A stretch of 64,000 nt of DNA from Pseudoxanthomonas gei. Lineage in GTDB: Bacteria > Pseudomonadota > Gammaproteobacteria > Xanthomonadales > Xanthomonadaceae. A program made the translations under genes and the position numbers. The stretch covers positions 1 through 64,000 of the forward strand of contig NZ_QOVG01000011.1 in the NCBI RefSeq assembly GCF_010119615.1. Reading direction: 5' to 3'. The notes under the pieces were generated by a model. That model did no database searches. It had not been told where the DNA came from and saw only the letters and a list, made by a program, of their open reading frames with translations. This document shows positions 49,741-59,252 of the stretch, piece by piece (the stretch's first letter is position 1; the number at the start of each line of letters is the position of its first letter).

Positions 49741-49815
49741 CGTAGGAGCGACGCAAGTCGCGAAGCTCGTAACCCGTCAGGTCTCCGTATTTTCGCGACT
49801 CGCGTCGCTCCTACG
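49741..49815. repeat. GTAG-type REP palindrome
   Basis: Inverted arms CGTAGGAGCGACGCAAGTCG (49741-49760, continuing to 49763) and CGACTCGCGTCGCTCCTACG (49796-49815) with GTAG at the outer ends, the pattern of SMAG/GTAG REP elements in Stenotrophomonas and relatives. The right end overlaps the stop codon of the HAD gene. No RAYT transposase is present in the window. Confidence 0.85.
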
Positions 49816-50491
49816 CTTGTGCGGTTTGCTTCCCCAGGGCCAGATGCAGCCAGGATTGCAATAGTGGTCGTGCGGCCTCCAGGCTGGCCACGACCTGCGC
49901 CAGCGACCGGCTCAGATCCGAGGCCGGAACCAGATCAGGTACCTGGATGACGCGGATGCCCGCCGCAGAGGCCGCCCGCACCCCGAATTCGGAATCCTCG
50001 AGCGCCACGCAGTCAGCCTTCGCGACACCCAGCCGTGCCGCAGCCAGCAGGTACAGGTCGGGCGCTGGCTTGGCATGGACCACGTCGCTGCTGGTCACCA
50101 CATGCTCGAAATAACGGTCGATTCCGCTACGCGCCAGCTTGGTTCGCGCGCGCTCGCCGCGCGTGGAAGTTGCGACGGCCATCGGCACGCCCAGATCCAG
50201 CAAATCCTGAAGCAGGTCGCGCGCTCCGGGCTTGAGCGGCAGCCCCGCTTCCACCATGCGGTCATAACCGCGGCTGCACTCCAGGCTCAATAGCCTGGCC
50301 TGCGCGACGCCAAGCATGCCGTTCAACAATTCAGCACAGCCGGCTTCGTGCAGGCCGACCATCGACAGCCACAGCCCGTCATCGAGTTCCAGCGACTGCC
50401 CGGCCGCGGCGTCGCGCCAGCACTGGAGGATGGCGCGCTCGCTGTCGATCAGCAGGCCGTCCATGTCGAAGATCACGGCCCGCAAGCTCAT
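49811..50491 (-). CDS. HAD-superfamily phosphatase (beta-PGM/GPH-like)
   Basis: 226 aa. Motif I DMDGLLIDSE (9-18) has nucleophile D9 and D11; motif II ATSTRGE; motif III/IV VALEDSEFGVRAASAAG. The cap domain sits between motifs I and II. Likely a sugar-phosphate phosphatase or mutase. It starts with ATGA overlap of rsuA. The TAG stop lies in the arm of the GTAG repeat. Confidence 0.88.
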   Translation of the reverse strand: MSLRAVIFDMDGLLIDSERAILQCWRDAAAGQSLELDDGLWLSMVGLHEAGCAELLNGMLGVAQARLLSLECSRGYDRMVEAGLPLKPGARDLLQDLLDLGVPMAVATSTRGERARTKLARSGIDRYFEHVVTSSDVVHAKPAPDLYLLAAARLGVAKADCVALEDSEFGVRAASAAGIRVIQVPDLVPASDLSRSLAQVVASLEAARPLLQSWLHLALGKQTAQA

Positions 50492-51189
50492 GCGTTGAAC
50501 AGCGCCGCCCTGTCGGCCTCGTCAAGCGCGCGCCATTGGCCCGATGGCAACCCGCCCAGGGCGAGTCCACCGATGCGGCTGCGATGCAGCGCGGCGACAT
50601 GATTGCCGACCGCCGCGAACATGCGACGGACCTGGTGGTAGCGCCCTTCGTGCAAAGTCAGCCGCACCCGGCCGGCATCGATGATCTCAAGCTCGGCGGG
50701 CAGCAAGGGCGTCTGTTCCGATTCCAGCATCAGCGTGCCGCCTGCGAACAACTCCACTTCATCGCCACGCAAGTCGCTGGCCAGGGTCGCTTCGTAAACC
50801 TTGGACAGCTTCGACTTCGGCGAGGAAATCCGGTGCAGCAGCGCGCCGTCGTCGGTGAACAGCAGCAGGCCGCTGGTGTCGCGGTCCAGACGGCCCACAT
50901 TGGAAAGCAAGGGCGAACGCAGGCGATAGCGCGGCGGCAGCAGGTCGTAGACGATGCGGCCCGGATCCTTGGTCGAGCAGGTATAGCCGACCGGCTTGTG
51001 CAGCGCGATCAGCAGGCCCTGCGGCGGATCGAGCGGTTCGCCGTCGACGCGGGTGTTGTCGTGGTCCAGCGGATCGTCGGCGTACATCACCTCGCCCTGT
51101 GCGTCGGTGATGCGGCCTTCGCGGAACATCAACGCCACCTGCTTGCGGCTGCCATAGCCCAGGTTGGCGAGATGCTTGACCAGTTTCAT
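50488..51189 (-). CDS. rsuA: 16S rRNA pseudouridine synthase (RsuA family)
   Basis: 233 aa. An N-terminal S4-like domain (MKLVKHLANLGYGSRKQVALMFREG, residues 1-25) is followed by the catalytic domain with the active-site Asp in NVGRLDRDTSGLLL. In E. coli RsuA makes pseudouridine 516. The 4-base overlap with the upstream methyltransferase gene fixes the start at 51189. Confidence 0.88.
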   Translation of the reverse strand: MKLVKHLANLGYGSRKQVALMFREGRITDAQGEVMYADDPLDHDNTRVDGEPLDPPQGLLIALHKPVGYTCSTKDPGRIVYDLLPPRYRLRSPLLSNVGRLDRDTSGLLLFTDDGALLHRISSPKSKLSKVYEATLASDLRGDEVELFAGGTLMLESEQTPLLPAELEIIDAGRVRLTLHEGRYHQVRRMFAAVGNHVAALHRSRIGGLALGGLPSGQWRALDEADRAALFNA

Positions 51190-52265
51190 CGCGCGTTCCT
51201 GCCCGGGCTGCGGGAAGGGATAGCCTTGATCGCCTCGATGACCTTGAAGCCGTCGCGCTCGCCCAGCACCTGCACCTGGCCGAAACTGGCGTTCAACACC
51301 GCTTCGTAGGGAAGGTGCCGGTTGGCAACCAGGTACAGGCGCCCGCCCGGCTTCAAGGCTTCGGCGGCTACGGCAATGAAACGCCGGCCCACATCCGGAC
51401 GGTCGGCGCGGCTCTGGGTGTGGAACGGCGGATTGCTGACGATGAAGTCGTACTGCTCGGGCACACCGGTGGTCACGTCGTGCCAGCGGTAACCCAGTTC
51501 GGCCTTGCCTTCGAAGCCGGCGAGATTGTGCCGCGCCAGATCCAGTGCGCGCGCCTCGGCTTCGTAGAGATCGAGGGCGACGACCTTGGCGCTGCGGGCC
51601 AGGACCTCGGCCGACAGGTAGCCATAGCCGGCACCCAGGTCGGCGCCCTTGCCCGCCAGGTCGGGCGGCAGGTGTTCGGCCAGCAGGGCCGAGGCCGGAT
51701 CGATGCGGTCCCAGGCAAACACGCCTGGCCGACTGCGGAAGCGCCCGTCCAGGATCTGCCGCGACGCGTCCAGTCCGTTCCACTTCGAAAGCAGGTCTGC
51801 ATCGTGAGCCGCACCCAGCGGCTTGCTCCAGAACACGCGGCAGTGGTTCTTGGTCAGGCTGCCGCCCAGCCCAGCCAGCTGGTTGAGGTCGGCTTCGCCG
51901 GACTTGGCGCCTTCGTTGTTGGTGATGCTGGCGACCACCACGCCACCCGGGGCGCACAGCGACAACGCGCGTGCGAACAGGGCGCGGGCTTCCTCGCGCT
52001 GGCGCGGCGGCAGCACCAGCACCACCGCATAGCGCGCCGCCAGCGTCGATGCGTCGGCGATGACCTGCAGTCCGCCGCGCTCGAGCTCTTCGGCGAAGGG
52101 TTTGTAACTTTGCTCACAGACCAGCTGCGCCAGCGGAAATTGGCGCATCGCCGCACCTTCGCGGGCGCGCAGGAACAGCACCTCGCCCTGAGGCCAGGCC
52201 AGCAGTCGGCCGGAGAACGGCAGGAACAGGGAATCGAGTGCGGGGTCTGAGTTGCTGGCGGCCAA
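51186..52265 (-). CDS. RsmC-like rRNA guanine-N2 methyltransferase
   Basis: 359 aa in two halves. The N-terminal half is a degenerate methyltransferase-like domain (1-180). The C-terminal half has SAM-binding GADLGAGYGYLSAEVL (about 210-225) and catalytic NPPFH (about 284). This is the RsmC/RlmG architecture. It is followed by rsuA and the HAD gene with 4-base overlaps, a three-gene rRNA-modification operon. Confidence 0.83.
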   Translation of the reverse strand: MAASNSDPALDSLFLPFSGRLLAWPQGEVLFLRAREGAAMRQFPLAQLVCEQSYKPFAEELERGGLQVIADASTLAARYAVVLVLPPRQREEARALFARALSLCAPGGVVVASITNNEGAKSGEADLNQLAGLGGSLTKNHCRVFWSKPLGAAHDADLLSKWNGLDASRQILDGRFRSRPGVFAWDRIDPASALLAEHLPPDLAGKGADLGAGYGYLSAEVLARSAKVVALDLYEAEARALDLARHNLAGFEGKAELGYRWHDVTTGVPEQYDFIVSNPPFHTQSRADRPDVGRRFIAVAAEALKPGGRLYLVANRHLPYEAVLNASFGQVQVLGERDGFKVIEAIKAIPSRSPGRNAR

Positions 52266-52391
52266 ATGGCGTCACCCGGAAAGAATCAGCGCTGATTCTA
52301 CCCGGGCCAGGCCATGCTTCGATTCGAAGGACCACTCTGGCATCACCAAGAGAGAAGAGCCTGCGGACTTCCGCGCAGGCGCCCGCCTTGC

Positions 52392-52751
52392 CTATTTGCC
52401 CCGAGGCGCCCGTGCTTCCCGCTCTATCTCATCAAGCACCGCGCCGCTGTCGCGCAGTACCTCGTCGTTCCAGAACCGCAGGACCCGGTAACCCATGCGT
52501 TCCAGGTACAGGGTGCGCAGATCGTCGGCGTGCTGCTGCCTTGGCTCGAGAGGCTCGTTGCCGTCCAGTTCGATGATCAGGCCCAGCTCCAGGCAGACGA
52601 AATCGAGGTAGAACGGTCCGGCCCGGTGCCGCCTGCGGAATTTGCATTCATGCAGGCGGCGGCCCCGCAGGCACTGCCAGACCAGAAGTTCCGCATCCGT
52701 CTGCTGGCGACCCAGCATTCTCTCTTTGCCCTGATCCCGTTTTGCGCGCAT
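52392..52751 (-). CDS. DUF559 endonuclease-like protein (Vsr fold)
   Basis: 119 aa. TDAELLVWQCLRGRRLHECKFRRRH (about 18-42), FYLDFVCLELGLIIELDG (47-64) and YRVLRFWNDEVL (88-99) are the DUF559 marks; D50 and E61/D63 are the likely catalytic acids. Usually 110-140 aa. It stands alone, with no restriction or repair partner. Confidence 0.82.
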   Translation of the reverse strand: MRAKRDQGKERMLGRQQTDAELLVWQCLRGRRLHECKFRRRHRAGPFYLDFVCLELGLIIELDGNEPLEPRQQHADDLRTLYLERMGYRVLRFWNDEVLRDSGAVLDEIEREARAPRGK

Positions 52752-52889
52752 GACTGCCTCCTTGGCTGATGTCAGCCAAGCTTAGGCAAGCAGGCGCGGC
52801 GTGCGTATCAGCGAACGCCGCGACTTTGTGTAGGGAAATGCCTCACAAGATCCGCAGATTTATCCCACCCAGGCCAACAGGGCGCTGCC

Positions 52890-55385
52890 TCAGCCCTGCA
52901 ACTCACGCAAGGTGACCGACGGTGGCGCGTCCAGTACCCGCCGGGTGGCGAACAGGCCTGCGGCCAACGCGGCCAGCATGCCCAGGCCACCACCGATAAA
53001 GGCGAGTGACCAGTTCGCATGCCACGGCAGATCGAACACCTGGGTTGCGATCACACCGGAGAGCACTGAAGCGGCAATAGCCGCCACCAGGCCCGACAGC
53101 AGCCCGATGGCGGCGAACTCGGAAGCCTGCGCCAGCCGCAACTGCCTGCGGCTGCCGCCGAGCACGCGCATCACGCCGCCTTCCAGCAGGCGCTCGTCCT
53201 GGCTGGCGCTCACTGCGGCCAGCAACACCAGCACGCCGGCGGCCAGCGAGAACCAGAACACCACCTGGACCACGGTCGACACCTGGTCGGCGGTGCTGCG
53301 CACCTGCTTCAACACCGCATCGACGTCGATCACCGACAAGTTGGGGAAGCGCTCGACCAGCTGGGCGGTGAAACGCGTCTGCGTGGCTGGCACGCTCACG
53401 GCGGTGATGTAGCTGGCCGGATAGCCCTGCATCGCGCCTGGCGAGGCGATGACGAAGAAATTCGGCCGGAAGCTTTCCCAGTCCACGCTGCGCAGGCTGG
53501 TGATCCGGCCTTCGAAGGGCTGTCCGGCGATATCGAAGGCCACCCGGTCGCCCAGCTTCCATCCCAGCTGTTCGGCAAAACGCTCCTCCACCGACAGCTC
53601 CGGCGTTGGCGTACGCCCGCTCCAGAACGTGCCCGCGGTGACCTTGTTGTCGTCGCGCAAGGTCGCTGCGGTGGACAGGTTGAACTCGCGCTCGGCGCGG
53701 CGCCGGGCTTCTTCATCGCCTGCGTAGTCGGCGCCGCTGGCGGGCTTGCCATTGAGCGAGACCAGGCGCCCGCGAATCATCGGGAACAGGGTGGGCGCCG
53801 CGATCTTCTGTTCGGCCATGAACGCGTTGACGTCGGCCTGCTGGTCTTCCTGCACATTGATGATGAAGCGATTGGGTGCGTCGGCGGCCAGCGACAGCTG
53901 CCAGCGATCGAGCAGGTCGGTGCGTACGAAGGTGAGCAGCAGCAGTGCCATCAGCCCCAGCCCCAGTGCGGAGACCTGGGCCACGCTGGTGCCGGCGCGG
54001 CGGCTGACGTTGGCAAGACCGTAGCGCAGGCTGCCGCGCAGGCGCGAACGCAGGCGCCTTACCAGCAGGATCATCAGCCAGGCCAGCAACGCCAGCACGG
54101 CGAGCGTGCCGCCGATGCCCAGCAGCATGGCCGTGCCCAGGGTCGCCGAACCCGCCTTCCACCACAGCAATGCGCCGAGGCCGGCAAAGCCGGCCAGCGC
54201 CACCAGCCAGGCGCTGGGTTCGGTCGGATCCAGGTCGCGGCGCAGCACGCGCAGCGCCGGTACGCGGCGCAAGGCCAGCACCGGCGGCGCGCCAAAGGCC
54301 AGCAGCACGACCAGGCCGACCGCGTATCCCTGCAACGCAGGCATCCAGCCTGCCGGCGGAATGGAGATCTTCATTTCCGCCTGGAGCCAGCTGCCGATGG
54401 CCCATTGCAGGCCGAAGGCGACCACCACCCCGACCGTGCAGGCGATCAGCCCCAACAACACCAGCTCGCCCACATGGATACCGACCAGGGTGCGCTGGCT
54501 GGCGCCAAGGCAGCGCATCACCGCGGTGCCGGACAGATGGCGTTCGCTGTGGCGGCGCGCGGCCATGGCCACGGCCACGGCGGCGAGCACCACCGAAACC
54601 AGTGCGGCCAGGCCAAGGAAACGACCGGCGCGATCCAGCGCCGAGCGTACTTCCGGACGCGCGTCCTGGATGGTCTCCAGGCGCTGCCCACGCGCCAGTG
54701 CCGGGCGGGCAACAGCGACGAAGCGCTCGACCGCGGCGGCATCCCCGGCCACCACCAGCCGATAGCCCAGCCGGCTGCCGGGCTGCACCAGGCCGGTTGA
54801 GGCTACGTCGGCGAGGTTGAGGAAAGCCTTGGGCGCCACGTTGAAATAATCGAGCGAGGCGTCCGGCTCCTGCACCACCAGCGCTGCCAGCCTGAGTTTG
54901 ATGTCGCCAATGCCGATGCTGTCGCCCAGCCTGGCATCCAGTGTTTCGGCACCCGACTGGCTGAGCCAGAGCGTGCCGCGCGCCGGGATGCCGCCCGCAT
55001 CGTGTTCCACCGGATTGGCCGTGTCGATGATGCGGAAGCTGCCGCGCAGCGGGAAGCCTTCGCCGAGCGCGCGCAGGTCGCCGAGCCGCAACTGCTCGCC
55101 GGCGCGGATCATGCTGTCCAGGCTCAGGGTCTCGGTGCGACGCAGACCGGTGGCCGAAGCGGCGTCGCGGATCGTGCCGCTGATCGGTGCATCACCGCGG
55201 ACCACCACGTCACCGCCCATCAGGCGGTTGGCCTCGATGGCCAGCGCGCGCCCGGCGCGGTCGGTGACGAAGCCCACTGCAGTCACCGCCACCACCGCCA
55301 GCACCAGCGCCGCGAACAGGATGCGGATATCGCCGGCGGCCACGTCGCGTCGCAACTGGCGCCACGCCATGCGCAAGGTTTTCAT
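52890..55385 (-). CDS. ybbP: YbbP-like ABC transporter permease (FtsX family)
   Basis: 831 aa. MKTLRMAWRQLRRDVAAGDIRILFAALVLA opens the protein (residues 1-30). Two FtsX cores (about 255-380 and 700-820) flank periplasmic regions; ten transmembrane helices in all. Start ATG 55385 overlaps the ATPase stop by four bases. In E. coli YbbA-YbbP sits divergent from tesA, as here. Substrate unknown, thought to act on lipids or the envelope. Confidence 0.88.
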   Translation of the reverse strand: MKTLRMAWRQLRRDVAAGDIRILFAALVLAVVAVTAVGFVTDRAGRALAIEANRLMGGDVVVRGDAPISGTIRDAASATGLRRTETLSLDSMIRAGEQLRLGDLRALGEGFPLRGSFRIIDTANPVEHDAGGIPARGTLWLSQSGAETLDARLGDSIGIGDIKLRLAALVVQEPDASLDYFNVAPKAFLNLADVASTGLVQPGSRLGYRLVVAGDAAAVERFVAVARPALARGQRLETIQDARPEVRSALDRAGRFLGLAALVSVVLAAVAVAMAARRHSERHLSGTAVMRCLGASQRTLVGIHVGELVLLGLIACTVGVVVAFGLQWAIGSWLQAEMKISIPPAGWMPALQGYAVGLVVLLAFGAPPVLALRRVPALRVLRRDLDPTEPSAWLVALAGFAGLGALLWWKAGSATLGTAMLLGIGGTLAVLALLAWLMILLVRRLRSRLRGSLRYGLANVSRRAGTSVAQVSALGLGLMALLLLTFVRTDLLDRWQLSLAADAPNRFIINVQEDQQADVNAFMAEQKIAAPTLFPMIRGRLVSLNGKPASGADYAGDEEARRRAEREFNLSTAATLRDDNKVTAGTFWSGRTPTPELSVEERFAEQLGWKLGDRVAFDIAGQPFEGRITSLRSVDWESFRPNFFVIASPGAMQGYPASYITAVSVPATQTRFTAQLVERFPNLSVIDVDAVLKQVRSTADQVSTVVQVVFWFSLAAGVLVLLAAVSASQDERLLEGGVMRVLGGSRRQLRLAQASEFAAIGLLSGLVAAIAASVLSGVIATQVFDLPWHANWSLAFIGGGLGMLAALAAGLFATRRVLDAPPSVTLRELQG

Positions 55386-56110
55386 GCAGCCACGCCTTCG
55401 CCCACCAGCTCGCCACTGTCCAGGCGCAGGATGCGGCCGCAACGTCCTGCCAGGTGCTCATCGTGGGTCACCAGCACCAGGGTGGTGCCGGCTTCGGCAT
55501 TCAACGCAAACAACAGCTCGATGATGGCCTGCCCGGTGTGGGTGTCGAGGTTGCCGGTGGGTTCGTCGGCGAACAACAGCGAGGGCCGGGTCACGAAGGC
55601 ACGCGCCAGGGCCACGCGTTGCTGTTCGCCGCCCGACAGCTGCCGCGGATAATGCGCCAGGCGCTCACCCAGTCCCACTTTCTGCAGGATCTGCATGGCG
55701 GGCCCGTTGACGTCGGCATCGCCCCTCAGCTCCAGCGGCAACATGACGTTTTCCAACGCGGTGAGCGAAGGCAGCAGCTGGAAACTCTGGAACACGAAGC
55801 CGACCTTTTCACCGCGCACGCGCGCACGGCCGTCCTCGTCCAGGGTGGAAAGCGCTTCCCCATCCAGGACCACGCTGCCGTCGCTGGGACTGTCCAGGCC
55901 GGCAAGCAGTGACAACAGCGTGCTCTTGCCCGAGCCCGACGCGCCCACGATCGCAACGGTATCGCCCTGCCCGATCTCGAACCCCACGTCCTTCAGAATG
56001 GTCAGCTCGCCCGAAGGCAGCGGCACGCGCTTGCCCAGCGCATTCACTTGCAACGCGGGTCGCAGGGTCGGCCGCGCGACTTCAGCGCGCAGTTCGGTGG
56101 AGTCGGCCAT
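55382..56110 (-). CDS. ybbA: ABC transporter ATP-binding protein YbbA
   Basis: 242 aa. Walker A GASGSGKST (about 56-64), LSGGEQQR signature, Walker B LLFADEPTGNLD and H-loop VTHDEH are intact. Partner of YbbP. It starts 30 bp from tesA on the other strand, so both share a very short divergent promoter region. Confidence 0.93.
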   Translation of the reverse strand: MADSTELRAEVARPTLRPALQVNALGKRVPLPSGELTILKDVGFEIGQGDTVAIVGASGSGKSTLLSLLAGLDSPSDGSVVLDGEALSTLDEDGRARVRGEKVGFVFQSFQLLPSLTALENVMLPLELRGDADVNGPAMQILQKVGLGERLAHYPRQLSGGEQQRVALARAFVTRPSLLFADEPTGNLDTHTGQAIIELLFALNAEAGTTLVLVTHDEHLAGRCGRILRLDSGELVGEGVAA

Positions 56111-56140
56111 GATGGTCCTTGGATACAGTGGAGACGCGGG

Positions 56141-56812
56141 ATGAATTCAGGTTATGCGGGCTGGCGCGCCCCGGTTCAATGGGCCATTGGTCTTGTGATG
56201 CTGATGCTCGCCATGGCGGCACCCACGCTGTCCGCGCAGGCAACGCCCAATGCCACCAAGCCCGTACGCACGGTGCTGGTGATGGGCGATTCACTCTCCG
56301 CAGCCTATGGCCTGTCCGCCTCCCAGGGCTGGGTCGCGCTGACCGCCGACCGCGTGACCCGCCTCCGGCCGGGCTGGCGGATGGTAAACGCCAGCATCAG
56401 CGGGGAAACCACCGCGGGCGGCGCTTCGCGCATCGCCGGCGAGCTGAAACGCAGCAAGCCGTCTGTGGTGGTTATCGAACTGGGTGCCAATGACGGCCTG
56501 CGCGGTCTGCCGCTGGCGCTGACCCGCGCCAACCTGGAGCGCATGATCAAACTGTCCCAGGCCTCCGGCGCCAGGGTCCTGCTGGTGGGCATGCGCATGC
56601 CGCCGAACCTGGGCCGCGACTACACCCAGGGCTTCGAACGCAATTACAGCGAACTGTCAAAGCTGCACAAGACCGGTTTCCTGCCGTTCCTGCTGGAGCC
56701 GATCGCCCGGGATCGCGCCAACTTCCAGCCGGACAACCTTCATCCGGTCGCGTCTGCGCAGCCGAAATTGCGTGACCATGTCTGGAAAAGCCTCGCCCCC
56801 TTGCTCGATTGA
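56141..56812 (+). CDS. tesA: Arylesterase / multifunctional lysophospholipase (GDSL family)
   Basis: 223 aa, periplasmic. The signal segment is hydrophobic (about residues 10-32, cut after LSAQA). SGNH blocks: GDSLSAAYG with the Ser nucleophile, ISGETTAGG, GANDGLRG and DNLHPV with Asp/His. Corresponds to E. coli TesA. Start ATG 56141 gives the signal peptide. Confidence 0.93.
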   Translation: MNSGYAGWRAPVQWAIGLVMLMLAMAAPTLSAQATPNATKPVRTVLVMGDSLSAAYGLSASQGWVALTADRVTRLRPGWRMVNASISGETTAGGASRIAGELKRSKPSVVVIELGANDGLRGLPLALTRANLERMIKLSQASGARVLLVGMRMPPNLGRDYTQGFERNYSELSKLHKTGFLPFLLEPIARDRANFQPDNLHPVASAQPKLRDHVWKSLAPLLD

Positions 56813-56954
56813 AGTTCATTCCGTGAACCGCGCTGTAGTCTTCACGCGCGGTTGCCGCAAATACAACGCCAGTTTCATAGAACCCCAACATCGGCTTTGA
56901 GATGCTTTTGCAAGAGGACTCCTCCTCCATAAATTCGCCTGACAGGAGAACCCA

Positions 56955-57218
56955 ATGCGTGCCTTGTTCATCGGTGGCGTGGTCGACAACAGTGAGATGG
57001 ATCTGGATGGCAACCAGCCACCGGTGCATTACCCGGAAAACAGCGGCAGTGGCCGCCCGCGTTATCGACTGCACCAGGTCGGTCAGCGTGACGACGGCAG
57101 CATCGCCTACGCCGTGTACGGCGCGCCGGATGTCGCCGACCAGGAAGTGGAGCGGGTAGCCGATGAACGTGGTTATGCGCGACGGTTCGAGGCCAAGGCC
57201 ACGGTGGCCGAACACTGA
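56955..57218 (+). CDS. Small conserved hypothetical protein
   Basis: 87 aa, hydrophilic, with CAGGAGAAC before ATG 56955. MRALFIGGVVDNSEMDLDG and YRLHQVGQRDDGSIAYAVYG suggest a small beta-rich soluble protein. Not recognised. Strong ribosome site and genome-like codon use support a real gene. Confidence 0.65.
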   Translation: MRALFIGGVVDNSEMDLDGNQPPVHYPENSGSGRPRYRLHQVGQRDDGSIAYAVYGAPDVADQEVERVADERGYARRFEAKATVAEH

Positions 57219-57576
57219 ACTCAAGAGGCGATCCGTCCCAACTTTCCCGACCGGATGGGCGCGTTGTCCCTGACGAAAGAGCGCTTGGACTTACGGGTGC
57301 TTGCCTGCAACGGTTGATTTACTTGAGGACGCGTGCAGGCTTGTAGCGAACCTTCCAGGCTTAATGCCTAGACCCGTCATCAGCCTGCACGTCGATCCGG
57401 ATGGGTTCTCCATGAACGGGTTCCGGGACGCGTCCGCGTCCCGGCAATCGGCGTTAGCGCTTTCGTCATCTACGGCCGCATGCTGAACTCCGGTCACTGA
57501 TCCGCCACATCCAACAGCACCCATCGCCCTCACTGGCTAACCCGCAGCTTGCAAGCGCCGGGTGGCTTGCCACACC
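57219..57576. other. Structured gene-free stretch between convergent genes
   Basis: 358 bp without a convincing gene. It holds CGTGCAGGCT (57332-57341) paired with AGCCTGCACG (57382-57391), and CCGGGACGCG (57423-57432) paired with CGCGTCCCGG (57435-57444). Neither has a U-run. Confidence 0.5.
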
Positions 57577-58239
57577 TCAGGCTTGGGCCGGGGCAATACC
57601 GGACAGCTGGCGCAATGCCTGCTCGAACAGCTCCACAGGTTGCCCGCCCTGGACCAGATGACGATCATTGAAGATCACCGAGGGCACCGCACTGATTCCC
57701 TGTTCGGTGTAGTGGCGCTCCTGGTCGCGGACGGCCTGGGCGTATTCATCGGAGGCCAGCAGCTGCCGCGCACGCACGCCATCCAGGCCCGCCTCTTCTG
57801 CTGACTTCACCAGCACTTCCATTGAAGACACGTCCTTGCCATCCGTGAAGTAGGCGCGCAACAACGCATGCTTCAGCGCGAGCTGGCGCTCGGGATCCGC
57901 CAGCCCTGCCCAGTGCAGCAGACGATGCGCATCGAAGGTGTTGTATACCCGGCGCCGGCGGTCCATGCGGAACTCGAAGCCCAGCTCCGCCCCTCGCACG
58001 CGGATCGCCTCGCCATTCCGTGCCGCCTGCTCGGCGCTGATGCCGTACTTGCGGGTCAGGTGCTCGACCGCGTCCTCGCCGTCGGCGGGCATCTGCGGAT
58101 TGAGTTCAAATGGCTGGAAGTGCAGCTCGGCCTGCAAACCGCGAATCCGGGCCATGGCCTCCTCCAGCGCGCGCAGGCCGACGGCGCACCACGGGCAGGC
58201 GACATCGGAGACAAAGTCGATCTTGATGGGTCGGGACAT
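57577..58239 (-). CDS. DsbA-family oxidoreductase (FrnE/HCCA isomerase-like)
   Basis: 220 aa, cytoplasmic (no signal peptide). Thioredoxin-fold motif CPWC at about 15-18, an inserted helical domain, and cis-Pro region SAVPSVIFNDRHLVQGGQP near 185-203. FrnE proteins act as disulfide isomerases in the cytoplasm. Start ATG 58239 directly precedes SRPIKIDFVSD; a longer frame is not credible. Confidence 0.88.
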   Translation of the reverse strand: MSRPIKIDFVSDVACPWCAVGLRALEEAMARIRGLQAELHFQPFELNPQMPADGEDAVEHLTRKYGISAEQAARNGEAIRVRGAELGFEFRMDRRRRVYNTFDAHRLLHWAGLADPERQLALKHALLRAYFTDGKDVSSMEVLVKSAEEAGLDGVRARQLLASDEYAQAVRDQERHYTEQGISAVPSVIFNDRHLVQGGQPVELFEQALRQLSGIAPAQA

Positions 58240-58434
58240 GCAGGCTGGCATCCGGAGACGGGGGATGCACTGGAGATGGGGTTGGAAACTGGCGCTATCA
58301 ATCGACGCCAACCCCGAATGGTTAATTCGACGTGATGCATCCGTGTGGCGCCGGCTTGCGTAAGCACTCCGAACCCGCGATCCGGCCGCCAGGCCAGCAT
58401 CGCGAGTGCCCACCCACTTCCAACGGAGCCACCC

Positions 58435-59070
58435 ATGAAAAAGAGCCTGATCGCACTCGCCATCCTCACTGCAAGCCTGTCGGCCGCATGCGCGCCCAAA
58501 CAGGAAACCGCCATGCCGGCGCCCGCCGCCGACGCTGCACCGACCACGGAGATGGCGGCTGCACCAGAACCCGCCGAAGCCATGCCAGCGGCCAATCCCA
58601 TGGTGGGCGGCGCCGAAATGTTCGCCGACAAGGACATCATCGACAACGCCGTCAATTCGAAGGACCACACCACGCTGGTCGCGGCAGTCAAGGCCGCCGG
58701 CCTGGTCGAAACGCTGAAAGGCGCCGGCCCGTTCACCGTGTTCGCCCCTACCAACGCCGCCTTCGACGCACTGCCGGCCGGAACAGTGGACGGCCTGCTC
58801 AAACCCGCGATGAAGGCCGACCTGAGCAAGGTGCTGACCTATCACGTGGTTCCGGGCAAACTGGACGCGGCGGCTCTGTCAGCGCAGATCCAGGCCGGTG
58901 GCGGCAGTGCCACGCTCACCACGGTCCAGGGCGAGGCCCTCACCGCCAAGGCCGCCGGCAACGGCATCACCCTGACCGACGCCAAGGGCAACGTGGCCAA
59001 TGTGACCACGGCTGACGTTTACCAGAGCAATGGCGTAATCCATGTAGTGGACAAGGTCCTGATGCCGTAA
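58435..59070 (+). CDS. Fasciclin-domain lipoprotein
   Basis: 211 aa. Lipobox LSAAC (C19) ends the signal peptide of MKKSLIALAILTASLSAAC. An Ala/Pro/Met-rich linker follows, then one FAS1 domain: HTTLVAAVKAAGLVETLKG, FTVFAPTNAAFDALP (H1 box) and the closing NGVIHVVDKVLMP (H2). Likely surface or periplasmic adhesion or matrix protein. A strong terminator follows. Confidence 0.9.
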   Translation: MKKSLIALAILTASLSAACAPKQETAMPAPAADAAPTTEMAAAPEPAEAMPAANPMVGGAEMFADKDIIDNAVNSKDHTTLVAAVKAAGLVETLKGAGPFTVFAPTNAAFDALPAGTVDGLLKPAMKADLSKVLTYHVVPGKLDAAALSAQIQAGGGSATLTTVQGEALTAKAAGNGITLTDAKGNVANVTTADVYQSNGVIHVVDKVLMP

Positions 59071-59098
59071 GCGTCCTCGTCGTCGCTTGCGCATCACC

Positions 59099-59131
59099 GA
59101 AAAGGGGACGACCTCGGTCGTCCCCTTTTTG
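59099..59131. terminator. Rho-independent terminator after the fasciclin gene
   Basis: AAAAGGGGACGACC-tc-GGTCGTCCCCTTTTT: a 10-bp GC-rich stem extended by A/T pairs. Symmetric, so it could also stop minus-strand transcripts. Confidence 0.9.
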
Positions 59132-59252
59132 TTGGTCGCGCCCGTTGCGCCTTGTCGCGGCCACGCGTCATTTTTGCTGCTGCCCGCGTGGCCTGGTGCG
59201 ACGGGCCAGGCCCGGCCTGCAGGTCGTCCGCAGGGCATCCCCTGTCGGCGGG

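Noticed and set aside
57291-57533. 80-codon minus-strand frame and 61-codon plus-strand frame in the gap
   Set aside because: Both overlap the strong stems, have no ribosome site and show no protein-like pattern.
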